From assembly GCA_002505945.1 (NCBI GenBank), contig DAWM01000070.1:576-22436 (forward strand): a stretch of 21,861 nucleotides of DNA. Direction: 5' to 3'. The notes below the pieces were generated by a model that saw only the letters and a list, made by a program, of their open reading frames with translations, was not told the origin of the DNA and ran no database searches. The stretch is from Candidatus Woesearchaeota archaeon UBA119. Its GTDB lineage: Archaea > Nanobdellota > Nanobdellia > Woesearchaeales > UBA119. Both the position numbers and the translations under genes were made by a program. Numbering within the stretch: the first letter of the stretch is position 1; each line of letters begins with the position of its first letter. Positions 14,793-21,861 of the stretch are shown one piece after another.

Positions 14793-16808
14793 ATGGGTTT
14801 ATCTGGGAAGAAGTGGTCCCGTTTGGTCCTTTACCTGGGCTGGACAGGGCTGCTTCTTTTCTTTGTTTTTGATCAGGGTTATTCTGTTTTAGATAGCCAG
14901 AATTGTCTGTATATCAGCGAGGTTATGTATAATCCTGAGGGAAGCGATACCAAATATGAGTATTTAGAGGTGTGTAATGCCTGCAATACATCCTTTGAAA
15001 TGGATAAAGTCTATTTGGGAGGCGTGGATTTTACTTTTTCATCCTATATAATAGAGCCTTATTCAGCCGTAGTAGTGTTAAGAAGCAATGATAACAATGA
15101 GTTAAATACTTCTGACCAGCTCTGTTGTTTCTCTGGCTCGCTTGTCAACTCTGGCAAGAACATATCGCTTTGGAATAAAACCAATGAATCCCTTTCTTCG
15201 GGAATCTTGCTGGATTCCTTTGATTATCCTGTAAAAAGCGATGAGGGCTATGCCGCTGTTAGATACATTAATGGCTCTGTTGAGCATATCTTTGGCGGGA
15301 ATCCCGGGGCATGCGATATCATGGAGCGGGATATAGAATATAAAAATGATTCTTCAGAGGTTAATGTATCAAACACAACCCTAGCCAACAGCACCATTAA
15401 TAACACTATCAACAACACTCCCAACAACATTACTAATAACACTATCAACGGCACTGGAAGCACCGAAGGCTTAAATTCCTCTATCAATCAAACTGCAAAT
15501 CAAATTACAAACCAGACAGACAATCAAACCAATGATGGAATAAACCAAACAGTGAATGAATCAATCAACCAATCAACTAATTCAACCAACTCTAGCTCAA
15601 CCAACTCTACCTTTATCAATGAATCCTCTGAATTAAACCAAAACAATACAGAAATCAATCAATCTCAGAGCAATTCTGAATTAAACAATTCTAACAGCAC
15701 TCTTATTAATGATTCTCAGTTGAATGATATAAACGAAACAAACCAAAGCCTGGAGAATCAGACGGATGATGGGGGACAAGAAGAATCGGTATGTAAGCAG
15801 GATTTCTTGTATATAAAGGCACCTGAGCTGATTGGAGAGGATTCTGTTGGTTATGAGATAAGGCTTTTTAAATGGAACTGCTCTTCTTATCTCTTAAAGG
15901 ATTTTGAGTATGTGTATTGGGTTGAGGATTTCTGTGACAATGTGCTTAGAGATGAGAGAGTTAGCTCTTATTTCGGTGATAAATCATTCACCCCGCGGAC
16001 AGATTGCTGTGCTTATGCAATAAAGGCAAAGCTGATTGAGCCCTTTGAATCAGAGTTGGTCACTAAATACCTTATCAAGCCAGAGGCTTGCTTGAAGGGT
16101 AGCGAGGCGATTGAGAATCTGTCTGAGCTTGATACTGAAGAGGTAGAAGAAGAGCATGAATCTGGTCTAGAATGCCCTGAAAACCCTTATCTTATCCCCT
16201 TAAATGATTCTGATGGTATAATTGAGTCTTTCTATACCAGAAAGAAATACTTTGAGCCGGATATAAACTTCTATGCAAATCTTGATTTAGAGGATATTGA
16301 AGGAGAGCCGATGCTTTTCATAGCAGAAAAGGTTATTGAGGCAGAGGACGGGAAGAATACATTTGCTCTTAATCTTTCCAATGACAAGGGCTATTTATTC
16401 TTATCAATTGCCAATCAATCGCATCTCTTGGATGCCTATCTCCTGAATTATTCCTTTGAACTGGATGAAGAAGGGAAAGAGGGGGAGGCTGAAGCCAAGG
16501 TTAAGGAGACAGAGCTTCCCAAGCAAGAAGGCAAGGTAAATTCTAATACCCTTTTGTCTGATGCAACTCAACCTGCTTCTCTGAATAAGTTTTTGGAGAT
16601 GTATAATATCTCATCTGAAAACAAGGATACCAAAAAACCAGCAATCCAGGGCGCTTCTGTGTATCTTTCTTCAGATTCTTCAGAGCAGAAGGGGATATAC
16701 AGGTTTATTATCCCTATTTTATTGGTTTTGATGGCAGGAATATTCTTCTATTATAGAAAGTATGCCAAAACAACTAATACTGAAGAGGGTGAAGCAACTA
16801 AGGATTAA
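14793..16808 (+). CDS. secreted anchored protein with lamin-tail-like domain and Asn/Ser/Thr sequon stalk
   Basis: The product has 671 residues. A basic head and hydrophobic segment (about 8-32) act as signal peptide. Residues 38-175 look like a lamin tail domain: LYISEVMYNPEG, then EYLEVCNAC, a VYLGGVDF strand and an SSYIIEPYSAVVVL strand. Residues 185-325 are almost entirely Asn, Ser, Thr, Gln and Ile with more than 25 N-x-S/T sites, which suggests a densely N-glycosylated stalk. A second Cys-containing region follows (about 333-440), then another beta-rich region (480-555). A membrane helix lies at about 636-654, followed by a short charged tail. The protein is therefore anchored at its C-terminus with the rest outside. 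Lamin tail domains in secreted prokaryotic proteins often accompany nucleases or adhesins, but no enzyme motif is seen here. It ends convergently over the next gene by 11 bases. Confidence 0.85.
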   Translation: MGLSGKKWSRLVLYLGWTGLLLFFVFDQGYSVLDSQNCLYISEVMYNPEGSDTKYEYLEVCNACNTSFEMDKVYLGGVDFTFSSYIIEPYSAVVVLRSNDNNELNTSDQLCCFSGSLVNSGKNISLWNKTNESLSSGILLDSFDYPVKSDEGYAAVRYINGSVEHIFGGNPGACDIMERDIEYKNDSSEVNVSNTTLANSTINNTINNTPNNITNNTINGTGSTEGLNSSINQTANQITNQTDNQTNDGINQTVNESINQSTNSTNSSSTNSTFINESSELNQNNTEINQSQSNSELNNSNSTLINDSQLNDINETNQSLENQTDDGGQEESVCKQDFLYIKAPELIGEDSVGYEIRLFKWNCSSYLLKDFEYVYWVEDFCDNVLRDERVSSYFGDKSFTPRTDCCAYAIKAKLIEPFESELVTKYLIKPEACLKGSEAIENLSELDTEEVEEEHESGLECPENPYLIPLNDSDGIIESFYTRKKYFEPDINFYANLDLEDIEGEPMLFIAEKVIEAEDGKNTFALNLSNDKGYLFLSIANQSHLLDAYLLNYSFELDEEGKEGEAEAKVKETELPKQEGKVNSNTLLSDATQPASLNKFLEMYNISSENKDTKKPAIQGASVYLSSDSSEQKGIYRFIIPILLVLMAGIFFYYRKYAKTTNTEEGEATKD

Positions 16809-17820
16809 TCTTGACTATCTTAATTTTCTTCTTTCCTTGCCAAAACTCTGCTTTCTCTTCAACAGAAAAGCCTTCTTTCTCTAAGGGATGGTCAAGTTCC
16901 TTGTCTAATGCATAAAGCAGGAAACTCTCCTTTGTGAGACATTCTTTTAAGTAATGATAAAAATCTTTGAGTCTTTTTGAGTATGGTTTTGGAAAACTAA
17001 TTATTCTGTTGATTGGTTCTTTATAGAATTCAGCGTCAATCCATTCCAGCTCTTTTCTTGAGAATTGTATCTTTTTATGTACTCCAGCAATCTTAGCATT
17101 CTTTCTTGTGTAGGAGAGGCTTCCAGTATGGGTATCAGAGGCGACAAGCCTTAGCTTTGGATTTTTCTCTTGCTTATCCAGTTCCTCCAAATATCTTTCA
17201 GTGTTGAAATCAAAGAATTCCTTATCAAAGATATGCTTTCTATAAAAGTTTGGAGATTTGTGGAGCATGAAGAGTGCAAGTTCTATAATTACAACTCCAT
17301 CGTTGCAGAACGGATCGAATATCCGGTAATCGGGCTTGAGCTGGCTCATGTAGGCAAGGGATGCTCCTATAATTGGGTGGAGGGTTCTTGGGCTGATGAA
17401 AACCTTATAGTCTCTCTTAGAGAAATCAATGGAAAAGAGGTCTTCTGCCCAAAACAGATTGTTTTCTTCTTGCTGGATTATCAATACAACCTTTTCCGAG
17501 TTGTATCTTACTGCTCTATTCTCTTCTAAATATTCTCTGATACTATCTTTTTTGTCTTCATTTGCTATTATGATTGGATGAAAGGGTTCTTTTTTTAAGG
17601 AAGCTGGCACTTTTATGTTTTTTATCTCCGACTCTCCTTTCTTTATACATATTCTCTCCGCAAGTTGGCTGAAGTAGGCAAATTTCAGGAGTTGTTTTTT
17701 TGTGGTTTCAAGGCTGCAAAAGTAATCGCTTTGATTGCTCTTTATTCCATATCTAGAAAGCTCTTTTTTTAGAAAAGGTTCAGCGCCTTTGAGTGTTGTA
17801 ACGATGAATTCAGGGCTCAT
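16798..17820 (-). CDS. divergent THUMP/UPF0020-type RNA methyltransferase-like protein
   Basis: From the ATG at 17820 the product has 340 residues. The longer frame would add 18 almost wholly basic residues read from the gyrA acidic tail region in another frame, so I reject it. The N-terminus MSPEFIVTTLKGAEPFLKKE is typical of Trm14/RlmL-type enzymes, which methylate guanines in tRNA or rRNA. The middle has YKVFISPRTLHPIIGASLAY at 138-157, then SAM motif I as DPFCNDGVVIIE at 169-180. Common family forms are DPFCGSGTxxIE and NPPYG; here they are CNDGVV and SFPKPYSK (275-282). The change at the NPPY site removes the Asn that normally holds the target base. It may be a diverged active enzyme or a binding protein. 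The start overlaps the end of gyrA by 11 bases, so the two are coupled. Confidence 0.75.
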   Translation of the reverse strand: MSPEFIVTTLKGAEPFLKKELSRYGIKSNQSDYFCSLETTKKQLLKFAYFSQLAERICIKKGESEIKNIKVPASLKKEPFHPIIIANEDKKDSIREYLEENRAVRYNSEKVVLIIQQEENNLFWAEDLFSIDFSKRDYKVFISPRTLHPIIGASLAYMSQLKPDYRIFDPFCNDGVVIIELALFMLHKSPNFYRKHIFDKEFFDFNTERYLEELDKQEKNPKLRLVASDTHTGSLSYTRKNAKIAGVHKKIQFSRKELEWIDAEFYKEPINRIISFPKPYSKRLKDFYHYLKECLTKESFLLYALDKELDHPLEKEGFSVEEKAEFWQGKKKIKIVKINP

Positions 17821-20323
17821 TTTGTTCTCCAGCCGATTCTTCTTGCTCTTCCTTTTCTTCTTTTTCTTCCTCATCAGAATCTTCGTGGTCTATTCTTGTG
17901 CATGCCATTACCCTATCATCTTTATCAAGACGGATTGTTCTTACACCAATTGTGTTTCTTCCTATCTCAGATATTTGCTTAGCCAGGGTTCTTATGGCGA
18001 TTCCTTTTCGGGTTATGATAAGAAGCTCGTCTGTTTCCTTTACAGGGGTTACATAAGCCACTTCTCCTGTTTTGTTATTGACTTTCATATTGATTATTCC
18101 CTTTCCCCCCCTGTTTGTCTTTCTGTAGCGCTCTATTGCTGTTCTTTTGCCGTATCCTTTCTCGCTTATTGTAAATATCTTCTCATCAGGCATGCAAGAG
18201 ATTAGGGATATTGCTTCATCTCCCTTCCTAAGTCTTATTCCAATAACCCCTCTTGAGGTTCTGCCGGTAGGCCTAATCTTTTTTTCGTGGAAACGGATTG
18301 CATAGCCTTTCTTGGTAAAAAGCATTACATTAAACGCTCCGTCTGTCTTGACTACATTGATGAGATTGTCTCCTTCTGAAAGTGTGAGAGCTATAATTCC
18401 TCCTTTCCTTGGATTGGAGAAATTTGCTATCCTGGTTTTCTTTACATAACCTTTCTTAGTGGCCATTAGCAGATAACCTTCTTTCTCTATCTCTCTTACA
18501 GGCCGGATAGCACTTATCCTTTCTTCTTTATCTAACCTAATCATGTTTATTATTGGAGTGCCTCTTGAGTATCTCTTGGCTTCTGGAACCCTATATCCTT
18601 TTAGCCAATACACTTTGCCCTTGTCGGTAAATATTAAGAGGTAGCTATGAGTGGTAGTATAGAAAACCTGTCTTACAAAGTCATTGTCTGTGGTGTTTGT
18701 GGCTGTAATGCCTCTGCCTCCTCTTTTCTGAATCTTGTATTCATCTATGGACATCCTTTTGATGTAGCCTTTATTGGTTAAGATTACTACGATGTCTTCC
18801 TCTTTTACCAGATCTTCGTATTCAATGTCCCAGTTTTCTTCCCCTTCCTTAATCTCTGTTTTTCTTTCATCCCCGTATTTCTCAATAATCTCTTTCTGTT
18901 CTTCTTTGATTATATCAAGCACATTCTGTTTGTCAGAGAGTATTCTTTCATATTCCTTTATCTTCTCCAAGATCTCTGTATGTTCTTGTTTTAATTTACC
19001 TCTCTCAAGGCCTGTAAGCCTTTGCAGCCTCATCCTTAGGATGGCTTCTGCTTGCATCTCACTCAAAGGGAAGCTTGCTGTAAGAGCGCTTTTTGCTTTC
19101 TCAGCGTCGTCAGATCCCCTTATAATCTTAATAGTTTCATCAAGATTTTCTAATGCGATCAATAACCCCTGAAGAATATGTTCCCTTTCCTTGGCTTTAT
19201 TCAGCTCGTAGCGGGTTTTTCTTGTTATTACCTCTTCCCTATGTCTTATGAATGCTTTGAGCATTCCTTTTGTGTTTAGGGTTTGGGGTTTGTTATTTAG
19301 CAAGGCAACGTTATTAATGCCAAAGCTCGTCTGATAGCTTGAATGCTTGTATAGTTGGTTTTGAAGAATATCTACATTCGCTCCTTTTTTTAGCTCTAAA
19401 ACAACCCTTATCCCTTGTTTGTTGGATTCGTCTCTAATGTCTTTTACGCCTTCAATTGTTTTGTTCTTCACTGCTTCTGCAATCCCTTCAACCATAGTGG
19501 CTTTGTTCACATAAGGAGGAATCTCGGTTATGACGAATCGTTTGTATTTTTCTGTTTCCTCAATATTATGTTTTCCTCTGATTATTATACTTCCTCTTCC
19601 AGTTTTCATTGCCTTGAGTATCCCATTCCTCCCAATTATCTCTCCCCCTGTTGGGAAATCTGGTCCAGGCAGGATATTCACGAGTTCTTCAAATGGCAAC
19701 TCTGGATTATCAATCAGCGCGATGACCGCCTCGCAGACCTCTTTGAGGTTGTGGGTAGGTATATTTGTTGCCATTCCCACTGCAATTCCAGATGCTCCAT
19801 TAATCAAAAGAGAGGGAAACTTAGAAGGCAACACAACTGGCTCTTTAAGCGAACCATCAAAGTTGTCTATGAAATCGACTGTTTCTTTATCAATGTCTGC
19901 CAGCATCTCTTCTGCTAATCTCGACATCCTGGCTTCAGTATACCTCATTGCTGCTGCAGAATCGCCATCAATGCTTCCAAAGTTTCCATGGCCATCCACC
20001 AAAGTATATCTAAGAGAGAAGGGTTGAGCCATTCTGACCAAAGAGTCGTATATGGCAGCATCTCCGTGAGGATGATATTTTCCCATACAATCCCCCACAA
20101 TTCTTGCTGATTTCTTGTAGGCTTTGTTATGTAATAAACCCAATTCGTTCATTGAATAAAGAATCCTTCTGTGGACTGGTTTCAAGCCATCCCTCACATC
20201 AGGAATGGCTCTCCCTACAATAACAGACATAGCATAGTCTATGTAAGAGGACTTCATTTCTTCCTCTATTTCTCTTTCAGATATTAGCTCTTTCTTCTCC
20301 TTTTTTTCTTCTTCATCAGCCAT
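17810..20323 (-). CDS. gyrA: DNA gyrase subunit A
   Basis: GyrA is the DNA-cutting and wrapping subunit of gyrase, which adds negative supercoils with GyrB and ATP. The product has 837 residues, within the usual range. Landmarks are IPDVRDGLKPVHRRILYSM at 40-58, GKYHPHGDAAIYD at 81-93, the catalytic Tyr128 in AAMRYTEARM, the tower and coiled-coil region (about 360-490), and the gyrase-specific GyrA box QKRGGRG at 532-538, which separates it from topoisomerase IV. Six-bladed pinwheel repeats run to about 805, followed by an acidic tail (EEEKEEKEEQEE). The position matching Ser83 of E. coli is Ala89. The first 20 residues are a charged extension. It has its own TATA box and no gyrB next to it. 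It overlaps the downstream methyltransferase-like gene. Confidence 0.97.
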   Translation of the reverse strand: MADEEEKKEKKELISEREIEEEMKSSYIDYAMSVIVGRAIPDVRDGLKPVHRRILYSMNELGLLHNKAYKKSARIVGDCMGKYHPHGDAAIYDSLVRMAQPFSLRYTLVDGHGNFGSIDGDSAAAMRYTEARMSRLAEEMLADIDKETVDFIDNFDGSLKEPVVLPSKFPSLLINGASGIAVGMATNIPTHNLKEVCEAVIALIDNPELPFEELVNILPGPDFPTGGEIIGRNGILKAMKTGRGSIIIRGKHNIEETEKYKRFVITEIPPYVNKATMVEGIAEAVKNKTIEGVKDIRDESNKQGIRVVLELKKGANVDILQNQLYKHSSYQTSFGINNVALLNNKPQTLNTKGMLKAFIRHREEVITRKTRYELNKAKEREHILQGLLIALENLDETIKIIRGSDDAEKAKSALTASFPLSEMQAEAILRMRLQRLTGLERGKLKQEHTEILEKIKEYERILSDKQNVLDIIKEEQKEIIEKYGDERKTEIKEGEENWDIEYEDLVKEEDIVVILTNKGYIKRMSIDEYKIQKRGGRGITATNTTDNDFVRQVFYTTTHSYLLIFTDKGKVYWLKGYRVPEAKRYSRGTPIINMIRLDKEERISAIRPVREIEKEGYLLMATKKGYVKKTRIANFSNPRKGGIIALTLSEGDNLINVVKTDGAFNVMLFTKKGYAIRFHEKKIRPTGRTSRGVIGIRLRKGDEAISLISCMPDEKIFTISEKGYGKRTAIERYRKTNRGGKGIINMKVNNKTGEVAYVTPVKETDELLIITRKGIAIRTLAKQISEIGRNTIGVRTIRLDKDDRVMACTRIDHEDSDEEEKEEKEEQEESAGEQNEP

Positions 20324-20345
20324 GGTTTATCGCCAGTTCTACCTT

Positions 20346-20356
20346 GTATAAATAAC
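20346..20356 (-). promoter_or_regulatory. TATA box for gyrA
   Basis: On the minus strand GTTATTTATAC is centred about 28 nt before the gyrA ATG at 20323. The transcript would be leaderless or nearly so, and no Shine-Dalgarno sequence is present. Confidence 0.6.
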
Positions 20357-20385
20357 TTTTTGTTTTAAGCTTTTCCTTTATTCCC

Positions 20386-21318
20386 TCATAAAATAAAGAG
20401 GGCTATAGAGCTTATTGCTCCGATTATTGTTCCTCCTGTGAGAAAGGGTATTGCTGGGTAGTATCGGTCTTTCTTTGCTAGAATAAACAGCAGGAAAAGG
20501 GAAATTGTTTGGAACACAGCAATCCAGCTGGTGGCTATGAAACTTTGTATCTCGGATAGTGAAGCAATTGCAGCCCATTGGAAGAAAGAGATGTTAAAGA
20601 TTAGGGGAAATGCTATGTCTCCCCCTCCGAGGATAGCGGATTTAAGGGGTTTCTTGCTTGAGATGTCAGAAGAACCGCTTTTTAGCTCTTTTTTAGGTAT
20701 CTTTTTGGAGGTTTTATCCTTATCTTTCCCATAATCAATTCTAAGCCCTGAAAAGGCGCCTGAATCTTTCTGAAACTCTGCAAGGGAAATCATATGTTTT
20801 ATCTTAAACACTGCGATATAGTCATATATGGCAATGATTAGCAGGAGTGCCAAAGCCCACCAAGGTGATAAAAGCGGCCCGAATATGAGCGCTATCCCTG
20901 TATAAACCAATATCTCTAGTAAATTAGATAGGAAAGGGAATTTATTCGTTAGCTTGATTATAACCGAGAGGGCCGCTATAATCATGGCGATTGTTTCATT
21001 TATGAAAGCAGAGAGGGCTGTTCCCACGCAAAAGAACACGGCGAAACCATACCAAACCTTCCAAATCAAGGGTTTCTTTAGTTTCTTTAACAGAAGTATT
21101 AGCCCAGTTCCTATTAGAATTCCGATGACTATTGAGATTATTAAAGAGAAATCCTTAACTTCAGGTCTTGGTGTTAGGGTTGTTTCCTTGCTTTCAACCT
21201 CAACGGTATCGTTTATCTTTACTATCTCTGTCGTGTGGGACGCAGTAAATATCCCAAATAGCTGGGAGAATAGAAATATAAGGCAGAGTACAGCGGTGAT
21301 TGATAGTTTGTGTTTCAT
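20386..21318 (-). CDS. presenilin-like intramembrane aspartyl protease (family A22)
   Basis: The family cuts peptide bonds within membrane helices, often clearing signal peptides. The product has 310 residues, close to the archaeal presenilin homologue (about 300). Two catalytic aspartates stand in the expected motifs: D166 in IAIYDYIAVF (YD motif) and D234 in ILGGGDIAFPL (GxGD motif). A PAL-like motif appears as YPAIPFLTGG at 287-296, with Ile for Leu. About nine hydrophobic helices are visible. The first may be a signal or anchor helix, followed by a soluble loop (about 27-55). The loop between the two catalytic helices (about 183-225) is rich in Lys and Ser and faces the cytoplasm. It is transcribed away from the RNase J gene with a separate TATA box. 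The substrate is unknown; surface proteins in this window are only a possibility. Confidence 0.92.
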   Translation of the reverse strand: MKHKLSITAVLCLIFLFSQLFGIFTASHTTEIVKINDTVEVESKETTLTPRPEVKDFSLIISIVIGILIGTGLILLLKKLKKPLIWKVWYGFAVFFCVGTALSAFINETIAMIIAALSVIIKLTNKFPFLSNLLEILVYTGIALIFGPLLSPWWALALLLIIAIYDYIAVFKIKHMISLAEFQKDSGAFSGLRIDYGKDKDKTSKKIPKKELKSGSSDISSKKPLKSAILGGGDIAFPLIFNISFFQWAAIASLSEIQSFIATSWIAVFQTISLFLLFILAKKDRYYPAIPFLTGGTIIGAISSIALFIL

Positions 21319-21338
21319 ATTAGGGATGTCTTTGGGTT

Positions 21339-21350
21339 TATTTTTTAAAC
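21339..21350 (-). promoter_or_regulatory. TATA box for the presenilin-like protease gene
   Basis: On the minus strand GTTTAAAAAATA is centred about 27 nt before the ATG at 21318, so the transcript is probably leaderless. Confidence 0.6.
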
Positions 21351-21377
21351 TTTCCCTTCCAACAGATTTTCAAAAGG

Positions 21378-21385
21378 TTTTAAAA
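21378..21385 (+). promoter_or_regulatory. TATA box for the RNase J gene
   Basis: TTTTAAAA lies about 35 nt before the ATG at 21417. With the divergent TATA box at 21339-21350 it makes a compact two-way promoter region of about 100 bases. Confidence 0.5.
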
Positions 21386-21416
21386 GTCTGATATTTCCAC
21401 TAACGGATGATGATGT

Positions 21417-21861
21417 ATGATTGAAGTATATACAATTGGCGGATTTTTGGAGATTGGCAGGAATATGACTCTTATTAAATACAAGGACGAGGCTGTTGTA
21501 GTGGATATGGGGCTTCATATGCCTAATTATATCTCTTTTACAGAGGATGAGGATATTGAGAATATAGATTATAAGCAGCTCTTAGAAGCAGGGGCTATTC
21601 CTGATTTCAGGTATGTTAAGAAGATAGCACATCAGGTTAAGGCAATAATTCCGACCCATGCTCATCTTGATCATCTTGGTGCAATCCCTTACATTGCTAA
21701 TTTTTTCCCAAATGCAAAGATTTTAGGCACCAGGTTTTCTTGCGAGGTTTTAAAGCGGATTTGTAAGGAGGAGGGAATAAAGCTCCACGCATCTCCTCAG
21801 AGTATAAAGACGGGGTCTTTGCATAAAATATCTAAGAATATCAATATTAGGTTTGTTACAA
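21417..21861 (+). CDS. archaeal RNase J, beta-CASP metallo-beta-lactamase nuclease (3' end outside window)
   Basis: Only the first 148 residues are present. They begin MIEVYTIGGFLEIGRNM, the typical opening of archaeal RNase J (also called RNase J1/aCPSF2-type), followed by EAVVVDMGLHMP. The metallo-beta-lactamase motif II is THAHLDHLGAIPY at 80-92, where two His, Asp and His bind two zinc ions. RNase J is a 5'-to-3' exonuclease that degrades or trims RNA. The long insertion between the first Asp motif and motif II (about residues 37-75, rich in Asp and Glu) is usual for this branch, unlike mRNA-cleaving aCPSF1, which carries KH domains at its N-terminus. The start is fixed because a TGA lies two codons upstream in frame. 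The missing part should hold the beta-CASP insert and the remaining metal ligands. Confidence 0.93.
   Translation, partial: MIEVYTIGGFLEIGRNMTLIKYKDEAVVVDMGLHMPNYISFTEDEDIENIDYKQLLEAGAIPDFRYVKKIAHQVKAIIPTHAHLDHLGAIPYIANFFPNAKILGTRFSCEVLKRICKEEGIKLHASPQSIKTGSLHKISKNINIRFVT

Noticed and set aside
17821..17874. N-terminal extension of the methyltransferase-like gene with a run of Lys and Arg
   Set aside because: It is the shifted frame of the gyrA acidic-tail codons (GAA/GAG runs read as AAG/AGA). The family-like N-terminus begins at the ATG at 17820.
17735..18205. 156-codon plus-strand frame across the end of gyrA and the start of the methyltransferase-like gene
   Set aside because: It begins with a Phe-rich run that is the complement of Glu/Lys-rich coding sequence and has no start signals.
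19415..19918. 167-codon plus-strand frame inside gyrA
   Set aside because: It lies antisense to a strongly conserved part of gyrA and encodes an aromatic and Cys-rich sequence with no recognisable domain.
21388..21413. C/D-box-like elements (CTGA and ATGATGA) before RNase J
   Set aside because: There is no first C box or final D box at the needed spacing, and ATGATGA is explained by the start region.
1..21861. CRISPR arrays, insertion sequences, integrase sites, tRNA and rRNA genes
   Set aside because: I found no regularly spaced direct repeats, transposase, integrase or tRNA-like cloverleaf. The only repeats are within coding sequence of the giant protein and the Asn-rich stalk.

Overview
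The window is A+T-rich and reads as the genome of a small DPANN-type archaeon; the Woesearchaeota/Pacearchaeota/Nanoarchaeota neighbourhood is my best guess, not a proof. The archaeal evidence is a FEN1 nuclease with a C-terminal PIP box, a homomeric tRNA-splicing endonuclease, a Trm5-type tRNA m1G37 methyltransferase, an archaeal presenilin homologue, an archaeal-type RNase J, TATA boxes about 25-40 nt before most first-in-unit start codons, and pilin-like class III N-termini. Gyrase subunit A is the one gene of bacterial ancestry, as is common in archaea. Genes are packed tightly, many overlap by a few bases, and I see no tRNA, rRNA, CRISPR array or insertion sequence.

Region 1 (1-9311, + strand) is devoted to the cell surface. 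It holds the 3' part of an anchored extracellular protein, an 1805-residue cysteine-rich protein with MopE-like metal-binding motifs and a histone-like lysine/serine tail, and a tight run of four small pilin-like proteins, each with a hydrophobic N-terminal helix. The fourth seems to lack a standard start codon where the family motif needs one. Region 2 (9367-10358, + strand) has two separately promoted genes: a tail-anchored protein of unknown function and a 62-residue MoaD/ThiS-like beta-grasp protein.

Region 3 (14604 down to 10355, - strand) is a compact information-processing operon: endA, a winged-helix protein with a charged linker, fen1, a polytopic membrane protein, and a trm5-like gene. 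Two junctions have the same TAA-A-ATG layout, so the first three genes are probably translationally coupled. Region 4 (14793-16808, + strand) is a secreted, anchored protein with a lamin-tail-like domain and a stalk packed with N-glycosylation sequons. It converges on region 5 (20323 down to 16798, - strand), which is gyrA overlapping a divergent THUMP-type methyltransferase-like gene; no gyrB is present. Region 6 is a presenilin-like intramembrane protease (- strand) divergent from the 5' end of an RNase J gene, which runs off the window.

The most interesting material is the surface block. Its large protein carries a clear tandem duplication of about 350 residues plus three smaller cysteine repeats. 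With the pilin-like operon it could form a surface structure, perhaps for host contact or metal binding. That role is inference; the architecture is seen directly.
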